A stretch of 64,000 bases of DNA from Rhizoclosmatium globosum (taxonomy: Eukaryota > Chytridiomycota > Chytridiomycetes > Chytridiales > Chytriomycetaceae), in assembly GCA_002104985.1 (NCBI GenBank), contig MCGO01000028.1, forward strand, positions 248,001 to 312,000, in the 5' to 3' direction. Positions 35,645-48,300 of this stretch are shown here, piece by piece (within the stretch, counting starts at the first letter, position 1; each line of letters begins with the position of its first letter). The notes beneath the pieces are model-generated. The model worked only from the letters and a program-made list of their open reading frames with translations. It was not told the DNA's origin and searched no databases. The position numbers were made by a program, and so were the translations under genes.

Positions 35645-37161
35645 TTATTTGCTCAAGAAAGACTTGACATCAAACTCCTTGGCTCCTGGGGCCTTCACAA
35701 TGATACCCTTCTCAGTGGCAATAGCACTAATCAACTCAGCTGGAGTAACATCGAAAGATGGGTTCCAGACGTTGATTCCCTTGGCAGCAATGTGAACAGT
35801 GGTCGTGATAATATCCTCCTCAGATTCGTGCTCCTTCAAGTTACCCTCATCCTCCACAACCTGGCCTCGAATTTGAGCAACCTCAATTCCTGGACGTTGT
35901 TCCTGAATACTTTTGTCAGCCAAAGAGTTGATAAAGAACACTGAACTTACAATTGGGATCAAGTTACCAGAGGCAAGAGACAAGTCGATACTGGTGGATG
36001 GAGCAGCAACAATGAATGGGACTCCGTGGTACTTGGCAGCAATAGCCAACTGGTAGGTTCCAATCTTGTTGGCAGTGTCACCATTGGCAGTCACACTGAT
36101 GTGAAATTCATTCAGTCAACATCGAAGTGAGTGAAAAGAAGCATCTCATACCGATCAGCTCCAACAACAATAGCAGAGATGTTCTTCTCTCTGAGCAAGG
36201 CAGAGACCATGGAGTCAGTGACAAGGGTGCTTGGAATACCCTCAAAAACAAGCTCGTAGGCAGTGAGTCTTCCACCCTGGTTGTATGGTCTGGTTTCGGT
36301 ACTGTTCAACACAACATTGGTTAGATTTCGGCGAAAAGGTGGAACTTAATGAACAAACCAGAAAGCCTGCTCGAGAACATCACGAGCGTGCAAGTCTCTA
36401 ATGATACCCAGAGCAGTTCCCCAACCGGCAGTGGCAAGGGAACCAGTGTTACAGTGGGTAAGGACACGGACTTGCTTGCCTGGGTTGGCAGCAAGAATAA
36501 AGTCAGCACCGCATCTTCCGATCGCCTTGTTGTCAGAGACATCACGTTCGAGCATAGCCTCAGCCTCGGCAAGGTAGCTAAATGAAATAAGGAGTTAACA
36601 AGAAGCATGATCACGCAAGCCAGGACCACGCACGCATTCGAAACACTGGCAGCAGTAGCACCAGAGGCAGCAGCAGCACGGGCAATGACGCCATCGAGAC
36701 GGTTCGCAGCCTCAAACAAGTTAACAGCAGTTGGTCGGGACTGGCGAAGATGCACAAGGGACTCCGTGAGGAACTTGGCCGCTTCAGCCGCACTTCCAAA
36801 GGTGCCTTGCTTGTGCGAAAGCTCAACGGCAAGAGAAAGAGCAGCAACGATGGCGATCGCAGGTGCTGTTTAGGTTGCTATTTAGCTATCCAATGATCAA
36901 GCTTGTTATGGAGGTTACCAGCTTTACTCACCTCCACGGGTCTTCATGGATCGGATTGCATCGAATCCAAGTTGCACAGTGTTGCAGTCCTCGTACACGG
37001 TCGCAAATGGCAACAGAAGCTGGTTGAGGATTCGAAGGCTGCCTATGGATCAAAGCCGTTATAACCAAGCCGAATTCTATGCAACAAGAAAGATAAGAAT
37101 GCGCAATTAACATACCGCGCTTGTAGTCGATGGCGAGGAGGGTCTTTTGGGTCGATGGCAT
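35645..37161 (-). CDS. MRI1: Methylthioribose-1-phosphate isomerase
   Basis: Methionine salvage enzyme that isomerises methylthioribose-1-phosphate to methylthioribulose-1-phosphate. Seven or so exons between 37161 and 35645. Motifs: [17 protein letters not shown] at the start, [56 protein letters not shown] with the catalytic Cys, [37 protein letters not shown] with the conserved Asp, [14 protein letters not shown], and [21 protein letters not shown] near the end. The gene is head-to-head with G6PD across 37162-37495. Confidence 0.95.
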
Positions 37162-37495
37162 CTTCTTCTGTTTCCAACTTTTGGGGAAGTTATGGTCAAT
37201 GGAAAAGAACACACACGCGTTCAGTGCCAAACAGCACGAAAGATAAGGAATAAGGTAAAGAGGAAATAATTCATGAGAAATCTGAAAAGACAGTCTGGCT
37301 GATACATGGTTGCAGGTTTCAAACTGTTTCCACCATTCCGTCTTCAAGAAGTACAATCATTTCTTAATCCAAGTTCTCTATTTATAATTGTAAGCTCCAA
37401 TGGGTGGAAAAGAATTTGAAATCGTTTTCATGGGTTGTTCACCGTCTTCGCGTTTCGAACAAGTCCTTCCAACAACTGTTCCCGAAACCACCAGA
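37162..37495. promoter_or_regulatory. Divergent promoter region between MRI1 and G6PD
   Basis: A 334-bp gene-free stretch between two start codons that point away from each other. It contains A/T-rich runs such as TTTATAATTG near 37381. No repeat or RNA gene is seen. It presumably drives both genes; no specific factor site can be named from sequence. Confidence 0.45.
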
Positions 37496-40362
37496 ATGAG
37501 CGAATCCGGTCCAACCACCATCGTAGGTTAGTAAACACCATCCACCAACATCTACATGATCGCATAATGCATGCTGCTGCGATGTCCCTGTTTGAAACAC
37601 AAGCTAACTTGATACCTTCACAGTCCTTGGAGCCTCAGGTACATGATACACCCTCCCTTCTATTTCACTCCGGTCCTCTCTATTCATCCAAACAATTCGA
37701 AACCACTGTGGAGTCTCAGGGACGCTGGTGAAGGGAGTGCTTCTTATCAGCCAGTGTTATCTCAGAGCCTACACGCGGCAACAAACAAGATACACAACGT
37801 CGTTTCTCTGGTTAAGCATCAACGAAAGGAAGTGATCTGAGCGGATCAGCTTTCTTGATTTGGAAAGGGGAGAATGACGCAACCCTCTTATCGCTCACTG
37901 AAGAGCATTTGAAATCGCTTACAATATCGCCTTCGCGAGCTATTACTACATCTTAGAATCCTATATCCTCTTCTGTATATCTTCTTCCTCTTCCCTCTAC
38001 CCTCTGTTGCGTTGTCGGATCCAAACCATCCAATGAATTCATACCCCTTGAAAGGCATCACCATACGCGCAATCCCTTATCTTTTTCCACCCTTTCAACT
38101 CAACATTGCTTTTCCTATTCCTCTGATTCCAAGCATTCCTTCCATCGCCTCCTCCTCTTCCTCCCACCCAAGCAAAAGGAAAACAAAAACTAACCACTTG
38201 TCAAAACCATAAAAGGCGACCTTGCATTCAAAAAGACATACCCAGCCCTCTTTGGCCTCTTTGCCAACTCGTTCCTCCCACAAACCGTTAAAATTGTGGG
38301 ATACGCCCGTTCCGCCATCGCCCTCCCAGACTTCCGCGCCCGCGTGTCTTCAAAGATCAAGACAACTGACCAAGCCGCTCTTGACAAGTTTTTGCAGCTG
38401 TGTACCTACGTTTCCGGAAAATACGACGACGCCCCGTCGTTCCAGAACCTGAACGCCTTTTTGGAGGATGTGGAAGGGACAAAGGATCCAAAGGGAAAGA
38501 CCCGCGTGTTTTACATGGCGTTGCCGCCAAGTGTGTTTATTCCTGCGAGCACGGGATTGAAGCACTGGTGTTATTTGGGTGAGGGGGGTAAAAACAGGTT
38601 GGTTGTTGAGAAGCCTTTTGGAAAGGACTTGGCTAGTTCTCAGGAACTTGGTACGGCTTTGGCTGCTAACTGGAAGGAAGAGGAGGTTTGTATTGGTGTC
38701 TTTTTTTCGAGACGTTGGTCTGGGAATGTGTTTTTGCTGATTCTTTTCTTTTCCTTCCTACCAGATTTACCGTATTGACCACTACTTGGGTAAGGAGATG
38801 GTCAAGTCTTTGATGGTTCTCCGTTTCGCCAACGTCTTGTTTGGTGCCATTTGGAACCGCAACCACATCAACAATGTTCAAATCACCTTCAAGGAGAAGT
38901 TTGGTACTGACGGACGTGGAGGATACTTTGACGAATTCGGAATCATTCGTGACGTAAGTGGTGGAAAGTCCCAATCAAATTGCAAAACCCTAACCTTCTC
39001 TTATTAACAGATTATGCAAAACCACTTGCTCCAAGTGCTTACCATTTTGGCCATGGACAGACCAGTCACATTGAGTGCAGAAGATGTCCGTAACGAGAAG
39101 GTAATATAAGCGAAGGGGAAGATTAAGGTTCAGAATTTTTCCCTAACCAAGTCTATCTTCGGAAAAACTTTCTTCGGTAGGTCAAAGTTCTCCGCGCCAT
39201 CAAGCCTCTCACCCTCGATGAAACCATTTTGGGGCAATACACTGCCAGCGCTGATAAGAAGGAGCCTGGATACTTGGATGACCCAACTGTTCCACACGGT
39301 TAGTTCAACTCTTGTTTTTTCTTGACATACCTGCTTTTTCTGACCGATAATGTATAGGATCCACCACTCCAACCTACGCCGCTGCTGTCTTCAAGATCCA
39401 CAATGAGCGTTGGGAGGGCGTTCCATTCATCTTGAAGTGTGGAAAGGGTAAGTTTCTTAAATTCTGCGCAGGTATTCAAATTCGATGACTGACATTATGT
39501 ATTGCTGGATCCAGCTCTTGAGGAGAGCAAGGTTGAGATCCGTGTTCAATTCAATGATGTCGCTGGAAACTTGTACCCATCCACTGTTCGTAACGAGCTT
39601 GTCATTCGTTTGCAACCAAAGGAGGCTGTTTACATGAAGGTTAGTTATTTGGAGAGTCAGGATTGAGCAGAGAGTGGGTAGGAATGAGGAAGGAGAGCGA
39701 TGTATCGGGAATCGGACGTAACTTTTTTATCGGTTATTGTGTGGCACATGGGGAAATGCACGAGCGATAGGAATCACAACTCGTGGATGCAAGTTGTTAC
39801 GGATGATATGATCAATGCAAATTGGACACATGGGGGGACATAACTACAACGCGTGCCATGGATTATGTCAAGGTTCTAACCTAGATATATTTTATTATTA
39901 GTTAATGAACAAGGAACCTGGATTGTCCACTGACTTGCACGTTACTGAGCTCGACTTGAGCTACGAGAAGCGTTACAAGGATGCCAAGATTCCAGATGCA
40001 TACGAGTCATTGATTTTGGACTGCTTGAAGGGAGATCACTCGAACTTTGTTCGTGACGATGAGGTAATGGTCAATCAGGAAGCCATGAATTTTGATAATT
40101 AATCTTGTTCTTTCTTTGTAGCTCGAGCTCGCCTGGAAGATCTTTACCCCCTTGTTGCACAAGATTGAGGGTGAAAAGATTCAGCCAGAGCTTTACCAAT
40201 ATGGTTCAAGAGGGCCAGCTGCTGTGAGTGCTTATAAACTTTAATGATTTGTTAAATGATATTGACGGTATCTTGGAATTCTAGGCCCAGGAATTCATTG
40301 AGCGTCATGGATTCCAGCGTGACTCCAGCTACAAGTGGGTTCCACACACTCCTCGTTTGTAA
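37496..40362 (+). CDS. ZWF1: Glucose-6-phosphate 1-dehydrogenase
   Basis: First, NADP-dependent step of the oxidative pentose phosphate pathway, cytosolic. Eleven exons (37496-37526, 37624-37638, 38216-38685, 38765-38953, 39011-39100, 39181-39298, 39358-39447, 39515-39639, 39902-40063, 40122-40223, 40285-40362) join in frame to 489 aa, the usual size. Motifs: [20 protein letters not shown] (nucleotide-binding G-A-S-G-D-L-A), [22 protein letters not shown] (catalytic His), and [22 protein letters not shown]. Exon 2 is a 15-nt microexon encoding part of the coenzyme loop. It is followed by a 577-nt intron, long for this window, that may hold regulatory sequence. Intron 8 (39640-39901) is also longer than usual at 262 nt. 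Confidence 0.97.
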
Positions 40363-40710
40363 ATGAAAGCGAGTATAATGTGAAGAATGATAGTTTTATG
40401 GTTACTTACTTCTTTTTTGATTATTGTTTGTTTTGCTAGTAAAGAATTCTAGTTCTTTTTTAGTTCATTTATTTGGTTTTTGACCGACGTGTTCCAGTCC
40501 CCTTTCCTCTCTCTCGCTCAAAAGAAGGCCCAAAAGCACAGAGCCACGTCACACCGGTCCATCCACCATCGACACACGCGCCACGTCGACATCGACATCC
40601 ACATCGACATCGGCATTCTCTTTAATTTCCGTTCGTGATTGATCCGAGACTACAGCCAGCCGAGCCGAGCCGAGCAACAACACCGCACGCACACAGTCAC
40701 ACACACACGC
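40363..40710. promoter_or_regulatory. Intergenic region between G6PD and YIF1
   Basis: A 348-bp stretch with no gene. The first part is A/T-rich, consistent with the G6PD 3' end. The part from 40500 turns C-rich with a short CGACAT-type repeat (about 40585-40612), CCGAG repeats near 40661-40675 and an ACAC tract just before the YIF1 start. It probably includes the YIF1 promoter and leader. Confidence 0.4.
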
Positions 40711-42521
40711 ATGAGTTTCCAGCCACCACCGCCAAACAATCCATTCGCGTCGTCCAACTTCGGACAAGCACCGCCGCCAATGACAGGACCCACACGCCGA
40801 TCGAATGCGGGCTCGTCGAATGCCGGTGCTCAACCACCGCATCTGAGCCACGGCGGACCTGTCCAACGCCGCTCAAACAACTCCTCCTCCTCTTCCGCAG
40901 GCAACTACTCGTACCCGCAACAACAGCAACAGCAACAACAGCAACGCTCCTCAAACCAGGGCTCCAGCCAGCAGCCCTTTTCAACAAACAGACAGCAACA
41001 GCCTTTTGCCGCACAACCCCCGCAAGTTCCCTTCCCAAACCAATTCGCGTCTCAGCAACAATCCTTCTCAAACCCACAATCCTCGTTTGGCAGTGCTAAC
41101 CAGCAGTCCTACTCCCAATCCGGCTTTGGCTCCCAGCAATCATCTTTCGGCAGTCGGGAGCCTTCCTTTGGAGGCCAGCAATCAAACTTTGCCAACCAAC
41201 AACAACAATCCTCGTTTGGTAATCAGCAATCATTCGGCAACCAGCAATCGTATGGCAACCAGCAGCAATCATTTTCTCCACAGCCATTTAATATGGGTAT
41301 GGGTCCATCAAACTCAAACTCGGGCTCAAACAGCTTCAACAACAATTCAAATTCTGGTGGAAACATGGGCTTTGGAGGTGGTGCCTCTAACTACGGTGCT
41401 CCTGGTGCATCTGGCTTTGGCGGTCCTGGTGCTGCTGCAAATAATAACCCTGCAGCCAACTTGTTTGGCATTGACCAAATTCAACAATTCCAAAACTCCG
41501 CGGCAGGTCAGTTGGGTATGCAACTGGGTTCTCAAGCTCTTGCTCAAGGTCAGGCTGTCGTGCACCAAAACGTATGTATAGAAACAAGTATTTTTTTTAA
41601 CAACAAGTAACCTAACCTACTTAATTTCTTTAAAAAAAATCAACTCCGTGATCCAGATCAATCGATTCATCAATATCCCGAAACTCAAATACTACTTTAA
41701 CGTTTCAAACTCATACGTGCTCAACAAACTGCGTGTCCTTGTGTTTTCATTCCGCCAAAAGTCATGGACTCGTCTCGTTCTGCGCGTTGACAATTCCGCT
41801 ACTGGTCCTGTCGAAGTATTTAAACCTCCACGAGAAGACTTGAATGCTCCTGACTTGTATATCCCCATCATGTCGTTTGTCACCTATGTTCTCTTGGTTG
41901 GAGTCACCTTGAACACACGGAAAGAGTATGTTCTTCTTTGTTTTTGGTTTTCTCAAAGTTTGGTGTGTTTATTCATCTTTCAATCATCATCTTCATAGGT
42001 TTAAACCAGAAGTATTGGGAATGACGTCTTCCACAGCGCTTTTGATTATCGCGTTTGAAGTGCTCGCATTCAAGCTGTGCTGCTACTTGTTGAGTGTTAC
42101 CACTGATGTTCCATGGTTTGATTTGATTGCATACTGTGGTTACAAGTTTGTTCCGTGAGTGTTTGGTTTTATTGCAGTCCTTCCGTATAGGTTTTACTCA
42201 CCTGTAATATTCAAAATTGTTTCTAGTGTCTTGATTTGTCTCATGTTGAACCTAGTTTTCCCAATTCCTGCCGTTGTGTATGGAGTTTTGGCGTACCTGA
42301 TTGTCTCGTACAGTTTTTTCACAGTATGTTTTTGATTTTACTTGTAATGGTACCAAAAACTGACTTGCTTCTGTTTACAGCTGAGAAGTGTCAAGTACCT
42401 CGTGTTGCCAGATACAAATAATAGCACGTTGATTGCCACTCAGCGGCAGCAGCGGATTTACCTCTTGTTTATGTTTGTAGGAATCCAGGCTTTGACGTCA
42501 TTCTTTTTGTTTTATTTCTAA
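40711..42521 (+). CDS. YIF1: YIF1 family ER-Golgi membrane protein
   Basis: YIF1, partner of Yip1 in ER-to-Golgi vesicle transport. Exons 40711-41571, 41657-41925, 41999-42154, 42227-42323 and 42381-42521 give 507 aa. The first ~270 residues are a disordered, Gln/Ser/Asn/Phe-rich cytosolic region with repeated QSSFG/QQSF units. From about 250 the conserved YIF1 sequence follows: QFQNSAAGQLGMQLGSQAL, INIPKLKYYFNVSNSYVLNKL, then FKPPREDLNAPDLYIPIMSFVTYVLL, then four further membrane segments and a C-terminal FVGIQALTSFFLFYF. The Gln-rich extension is longer than in yeast Yif1. Confidence 0.93.
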
Positions 42522-42681
42522 GTTTGGTGTGTGAGTTTGTGAAGGGCGTGATGGATGTGTTGTTGATACCGGCTATTGGTGTGGAAACTTGTGAAGACAT
42601 TAATGTCTCTCTTATAGTGAAAAATAAAGTATTATTCTCTCTCCACTATATAATATTTCCATATTTAAATTTCTTTTAGAA

Positions 42682-43876
42682 ATGGATTCATCAGCCCCAC
42701 CCACTCTCTTCAATCGAGACAACTTCACGCTCGAAACGCAGCCGCCCAAAATCATTCCAATTGTTGATTTCTCTTCCTATGTTGTGGATTCGCTACCTGA
42801 TTCGGAGTCCAAGTTATCGACAAAGCAGATCCAAACAGCCAATAATCTTATCAACGCCTTCGCCACCTCTGGATTTGTGTACCTCACCAACCATGGAGTC
42901 CCGCAAGATGTAATTGATGACATGTTTGCACTATCGCGTGACTTTTTCGGCAAGAGTGTGGAAGAGAAGGTATACCGATGTCTCCCTGTATATCACAAGG
43001 GGTATACTGACCCATTAAACTATTAAAATCAGGAAAAGATTGCGTGGGACAGCGTTGAATCCAATCGTGGCTACGTCAGCCTTGGCAAAGAGTTGAGTGA
43101 GAATATACTTTTTAAGTGGACTGTGCGGTACTGATTCCCCTTGTCCATCCAAAAAAAGGAAACTCTCGGATCTCGACAAAGAAGGCCGCGGTGACGAGAT
43201 CAAAATCCTCAACGAAATCTCTCCTGACCTCAAAGAAGCTTTCGATCTCGGACTCGACGACCCCACCTCCCCATACCAAAACAAATACCCTTCCCCAGCA
43301 TCAAAACCCCAACTCGACTCCTTTTTTGAACGGATGCGTGGGATGCACGAAAAGATGATGACCGCAATTGCAGTGGGTCTCGGTCTCACACCAACGTTCT
43401 TCCACCCGTTCATTCAACGCGGAGGGAACACGCTTCGACTGTTGCATTACCCTCCAGTCCTTCCAACCCAAATCACAGATACGTCGCGTAGATGTGGCGC
43501 GCATACGGATTACGGGTCCGTTACGTTCCTCTTCCAGGACAATGTGGGTGGTCTTGAAGTGCTTGACAACGAGTCTGGCGCGTTTGTCCGTGCTGTGCCT
43601 GTTCCGGGGACGATTCTTGTGAATGTTGGGGATATTTTGCAGAGATGGACGAATGATTACTTGAAGTCGAATCAGCATCGGGTTGTGAAGCCGTATTCTG
43701 TGGTGTCGGATGGGATGTTGCCTGCTCGGTATAGCATTGCTTACTTTTGCGATCCTGATTCAGATGCTCTTGTTGAGACTGTTGGAAAGTTTGTGACGCA
43801 TGAGAACCCCAACAAGTACCAGCCTGTGAATGCAGGAGAATACTTGAGAGCTCGCTTGTCGAATACTTACATTTGA
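42682..43876 (+). CDS. 2-oxoglutarate/Fe(II)-dependent dioxygenase, isopenicillin-N-synthase-like
   Basis: Non-heme iron oxygenase of the IPNS-like family. Exons 42682-42969, 43033-43091 and 43159-43876 give 354 aa. The DIOX_N part reads IIPIVDFSSYV...GFVYLTNHGVPQDVIDDMF and RGYVSLGKE. The catalytic barrel has HTDYGSVTFLFQD (H-x-D), NQHRV (distal His) and ARYSIAYFCDP (R-x-S that binds 2-oxoglutarate). All key residues are present. The substrate is unknown; many fungal members act in secondary metabolism or detoxification, but no biosynthetic cluster is near. Confidence 0.9.
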
Positions 43877-44058
43877 TACCTATCTATTGTTTTGCAATTG
43901 TTCACTCAACCAAATTACAATGAAGTGATGTTATTGAAAATTGACTTTATTGGCAGCTATTCACAAAAACTTAACATTCAAGCATTAAACTATATTCAAA
44001 CAAAAAAACCAGAGAAACCAAATAATAGCTGCTCAAACCTTTCCCGACTACTCCCACT

Positions 44059-45003
44059 TTACTTCAAGAAGCTGAAAATCTCAGGAGACTTGGCTTCCTT
44101 CGGTCTTGGAATCGTGCTCTTCAAGCTTCTGCCAGGCGCCGTAGTGGGTCTCTTGGCAGTGTTCACATTCGGAGCCTGCTTGGGAGCTGGTGACGCAGCC
44201 TTGAGCTTCTGGTTCAGTTTTTCGTTCAACGTGTGGTGCTTGGAGGTGTAGAAGTCTTCCCAGACGTTTTGCTGCCAGTTAACTGGAGAGGAATTGCTCT
44301 TTTGCTGTTGCTGTTGTTGTTGAGGCTTTTGTGGTTGTTGCTTGTTGGCTGGGGTTGTTGGACGCGACTTGTTTTGGACTGGGGCAGCGGATGGGGCTGG
44401 GGTGGTTGGACGAGAGGCAGCCTTATTTTGAGCAGGAGCTGAAATTGGACGTTGTTGTTGCTTCTTGGCACCTGGGAGACGCTTGGGGGCTACAGGGGCC
44501 TGGTTGGCAAAGTTCTTGAGCTCTGGGTACAAGAAGGAGATATTAAAGACTTCATTCGTGCTATTTTTGGGGGCACGTGGCTTGCGAGTGAACTTTTGCT
44601 GTTGCTGCTTTTGTTGGGGTTTGGCGGATTTCGGGGCGATGCGGGCAACTGGCTTGGCGGGCTTGAGAGAGTTTGTCCACTTTGCGGGGAGATCAAACAT
44701 GTTTCCAAAGACATTGTCGGGGAGACCGGCGGCAGCCTTTCCTGGAGTCAATGGAGCAAGAGGGTTTCCACCCTTGGCCTTTGGAGCTGGAGTGGATGGC
44801 TTGTTCTTGATGGCAGAGTTGTTGGAATAAGCGGAAACCGGCTTAGGGGCCAATGGAGCAGGAGCAGCCTTCTGCTGGATTGGAGTTTGTGGACGAGAAA
44901 CTGGCTTGGGCTGCTGCTGGACATTCTTGATATTTGAGGCAGCCTGTTGATGGAGCTGTTGCTGGACAGCGACGACGGTGGCGTTCTTTGTGGTTTTGCC
45001 CAT
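44059..45003 (-). CDS. Unrecognised Lys/Pro/Gln-rich basic protein, left copy
   Basis: Single-exon 314-aa protein, encoded identically at 49463-50407. I do not recognise the family. It is basic and disordered-looking, rich in Lys, Pro, Gln and Ala, with repeated SRPTTPA units, KPQQKQQQQKF runs and RPQTP, KPSTPAPK and RPTTAPGR sites that look like proline-directed phosphosites. Two more ordered-looking islands are DNVFGNMFDLPAKWTNSL and VNWQQNVWEDFYTSKHHTLNEK. An open frame upstream to 45165 exists, but the ATG at 45003 is the one shared in context by both copies. Upstream lie two TCTGGCGCC-type boxes. Confidence 0.75.
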   Translation of the reverse strand: MGKTTKNATVVAVQQQLHQQAASNIKNVQQQPKPVSRPQTPIQQKAAPAPLAPKPVSAYSNNSAIKNKPSTPAPKAKGGNPLAPLTPGKAAAGLPDNVFGNMFDLPAKWTNSLKPAKPVARIAPKSAKPQQKQQQQKFTRKPRAPKNSTNEVFNISFLYPELKNFANQAPVAPKRLPGAKKQQQRPISAPAQNKAASRPTTPAPSAAPVQNKSRPTTPANKQQPQKPQQQQQQQKSNSSPVNWQQNVWEDFYTSKHHTLNEKLNQKLKAASPAPKQAPNVNTAKRPTTAPGRSLKSTIPRPKEAKSPEIFSFLK

Positions 45004-45084
45004 ATACTTTTGATGAGATACTTTGTAGTTACTTTTTTTGTGAAGGAGGAAGGGATGAGGTGTTGTATTTATGAGGTGAAAGGA

Positions 45085-45156
45085 GGCGCCAGATTTTCGG
45101 ATTTGTTCTTCAGGGCGATAGTGCCTCTTTTTTTTGAGGGACGGTGAGGCGCCAGA
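45085..45156 (-). promoter_or_regulatory. Paired CTGGCGCC boxes upstream of left copy
   Basis: Two copies of TCTGGCGCC (read on the minus strand) at 45093-45085 and 45156-45148, roughly 60 bp apart, upstream of the start at 45003. A TATA-like CATAAATAC lies between them and the ATG at about 45073-45065. The box resembles an E2F/DP half-site (GGCGC core), which would fit cell-cycle expression, but this is inference. The arrangement is kept in the other arm. Confidence 0.45.
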
Positions 45157-45398
45157 TTTTTTCAATCGCGTACTTTCTTTCCCTCGCTGACTTTTGCATG
45201 TCAGACCACGTCAATAATGAGGCAACGAGGCGAAAAGGAGGCTTTTGCGGCCAATGGCAATGTGAACCCTTTTAACGTTGTCTGAACCATTCAGAACATG
45301 CTGACAGATAACATTTACTTGCCGAAACTGATAAAAATAATAACATCTGATAAATAACGAGAAAGAAAAAAAAAAAAAGACAACAGAATACTAAGTTC

Positions 45399-48300
45399 CT
45401 ACATCACAATGCACTCTTTCGCCTCCACAAACTTTTGAATCTTTTTGTAGTCTGTTCGACTTGCCAACAGCTCATAAATCTCTTCGACGGGTAGAGCGCC
45501 TTGATATCGTTCAGTGTCGTGCACCAGATTCCTCAACTCATCGCCTCCATCCGCCATAAACAAGGCTCCAAGCTCTTTCAAAACCAAAAAGAGTCGAGGT
45601 ACTGACGCAACTCGCAAAGTTGTTGCCCATTCATGGTATTTGTTCATGTCACTGTTTCAGGTGGAGGGGGTGAAAACAAGGAGAAAAAAATTTTCAGCGA
45701 AAGTGGTTGGATAGTCATATAGAGTATATACCAAATCAATTGCAGAGCCCCTGACGGACTCACTTGTCGCTTTTTCAGATTCTTGCAAATTACGCTGGAG
45801 AAGAAAAATGGTTAAGCTGTGCGTGGGATGGATATAAGGTTGAAAGTACTCAACTTGAACAACCGCACTCCAACTTCTCCAAAAAAGAGTTCCAATGTAT
45901 CCTTATTGGTGACACCATTGAGTAAGCGGGTGTGTGCGTTCAAGCACGCAATCACGTCCAGACAAGCTTTCGTGGGTTTGAAGTCATAGACATGGTTCTC
46001 GTTGGTGGGGTTATAATCCGTGGGTAGTTGTGTGGTATCGAGGATATGGTCCACCTGCTCAATGAGCACTTGAATCGCTTTGTCCATTCCATGGGCCACA
46101 TTGTCATCACTACTTCGGTCAAACTTTTTCTTTTCAATCATGACGTCTGACAAGAAATCGTTCTCGTCGATCCAGGGACGCTGTAAATTGATGGGGTTTG
46201 GGGGTGAGGTTTTTGAAGTGAGATATTTTTTAACATACCACATCTTCAGCAAAGTAAACATCGAGCATTTGATGTACAAGATCTGCAATGTGGACAAGCT
46301 CAAAGAATTGTAAAGATTCAATGTTGACGGCCTTTTCGCTCCAATTGTCGACTGGCTTAGCGCTTTCTAACCGAGCGATCGCACTGGAAATTATGAACTC
46401 AGTCTTAATTGTATAACAAAGTACAACGGAGAGTAATACCTAGAAAACGCAGGGTTCATGTGTCCCTCTCCAATTGCTTCGAGTAACTTGACAAACACTC
46501 TACCAGCATTTGCTTTCCTATATGCAGAATCTGTCAGTTAAAACACGAGTACAAGATGCCTGAATCAAAACTTACAATTGGGTGTAATCAATCGCAGCAG
46601 TTATAACCAAAACCCGCCCTAAGCTCTCCTTGCTCATGTGCATCAAGTTTAAGCACAACTCCAAACTAACCAAGCTCCCCAAACTTCCATCGTCCAAGTG
46701 ATACGTGACAGTATCTTTTGCAATACTAGCTCCACCGTTGGGTTGCATGGTTGGAATAGGTGAATCAGGAGAGTTGCTTTCACTTCCCAATAGAGACTCC
46801 GTTTGGCCTTTCGCCTTGTTCCCCATCAACGCGATTCCAACAGACTTTCCAAGTGCCACAGGAGCAAACAGCACTTTTTTGAAGGTGGACATGACTTCTC
46901 GTTTATGTGCCATCGCCTTTTCTGCGTCTGTAAGGTATGAGGCTGCACCGTCTGGGGAACCTGCATTTGATCTTGCTTTCTGCAATCATAAATTTAAAAT
47001 CGTCAGTGTTCCACCACCACACATTGCATAAAAAAAAACGTGGCTTTCATACCCTGTTATTCCATTTTTTCAGCTCCGCGTCCATCCGTTTCACTAAATG
47101 ATCCATCTCAATGATCATATACTTTTCCCAGTCCTTTGCAAAAATCTTTCGCATTGCGTCTCGAATCAAGTCTGTCTTGACTGTAACGCGGGCATCGGCG
47201 GTAGAAATGAAGCCTAGGAACTGGTCACAGGCGTGGACAGAGGTGGCAAGAGTGTGCAGGTAGATTGCGATTCCTTCGCCGTCACGGGCTACAGTAAGGA
47301 CGGCAACGAGGTATTCGGCGATGGAGTCTTCAAAGACTTTTGAGACAAAGATGGTCATGGCGTCCATGGCGGGGTTGAAGACTTGGCCAACGACTGTTGC
47401 TTGTGTACTGCATGATTCTAGGGTATGGTCGATGAAGAGGGCAAAGTCGTCGGCGAGAGCGTAACCGCGGACCTATATTTAGAATGCATTTAGCCATTGG
47501 TGTAACTATGGATTTTGACCCCAAGATGGCATCTGACCACCACTCCGCTATGTCATGATATTTAATCTACGCTAGCAGGCACTTGCATTCCCATAAACTG
47601 TGCCAACGACACTAATGCTTCATACCCTGGCAAATCCAAGATTTCCTCCACAGTTACATACAGTAACACTTTTGCACGCTCATATTCATCAACATCTTGA
47701 ACACTTTCGTAAACGTTTCCAAGGCACATAGAGCTTCTAACTACCACGTCGTATCGCATTATCAAACGCATTATCAAACAACATACCTCTGCTGAAGAGG
47801 TGGCCAAAGACGGCAGTTTAGAGGCAACGAGAGAAGGATTGAAGGTGTGATCAAAAAAGATTGGATTTTTTGCACAGAATAGTTGAACACAAGAGGCACC
47901 ACCATTGAGTTCAAAGCAGGCAGTCGCGTTCCTCTTCATTTCAGTAATTTGTTTCGCGTCATAGGCACGTTCGAATTGGCCAAGGAGCATTGATTCGTAC
48001 CATTCCATTGTGGTTTCAAGGGAAAAGTTGATATCATCGGTATCCAAAATAAGTTTCGCCTTTGCAAATTTCGAGATTCTGCAGAGAAGTTGAGAGACGG
48101 TGACCATATCCTTGTGGTCACGGAAGACTTTCGAGTCCTTTGCGTGAGTGCGAAAGTCGAGATAATAAGGCAATAATTCAACATAAATGAGTTTGAAGGC
48201 ATCGCGGGGGCGTAGGCCGCGCAGGTGAGGATAGAAAGTAGCGCCATTTGCAGTTGCAGTTGGTTTTGTTGACGCGGCAACGTTTCCCTTTGAAGCCGAG

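Larger units (their letters stand above)
43925..45224 (-). repeat. Inverted duplication, left arm
   Basis: A 1.30-kb arm that is the reverse complement of 49241-50549. It covers the whole gene at 45003-44059, about 220 bp of its upstream region and its 3' flank. Differences between arms are few, mostly silent or in homopolymer runs. The spacer (45225-49240) holds recyclin-1. Confidence 0.9.

Noticed and set aside
44465..44937. Open frames opposite the duplicated Lys/Pro/Gln-rich gene, repeated in both arms
   Set aside because: Leu/Gly/Trp-rich shadows of a real ORF; they persist only because the DNA is duplicated.
45003..45165. N-terminal extension of the left duplicated protein (54 extra residues)
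   Set aside because: The region contains the shared promoter boxes, and the other arm supports the internal ATG as start.
47761..47815. Small intron in recyclin-1 at a GTATGT donor
   Set aside because: Removing the stretch to the nearest AG breaks the reading frame, and the read-through frame continues with sensible sequence.
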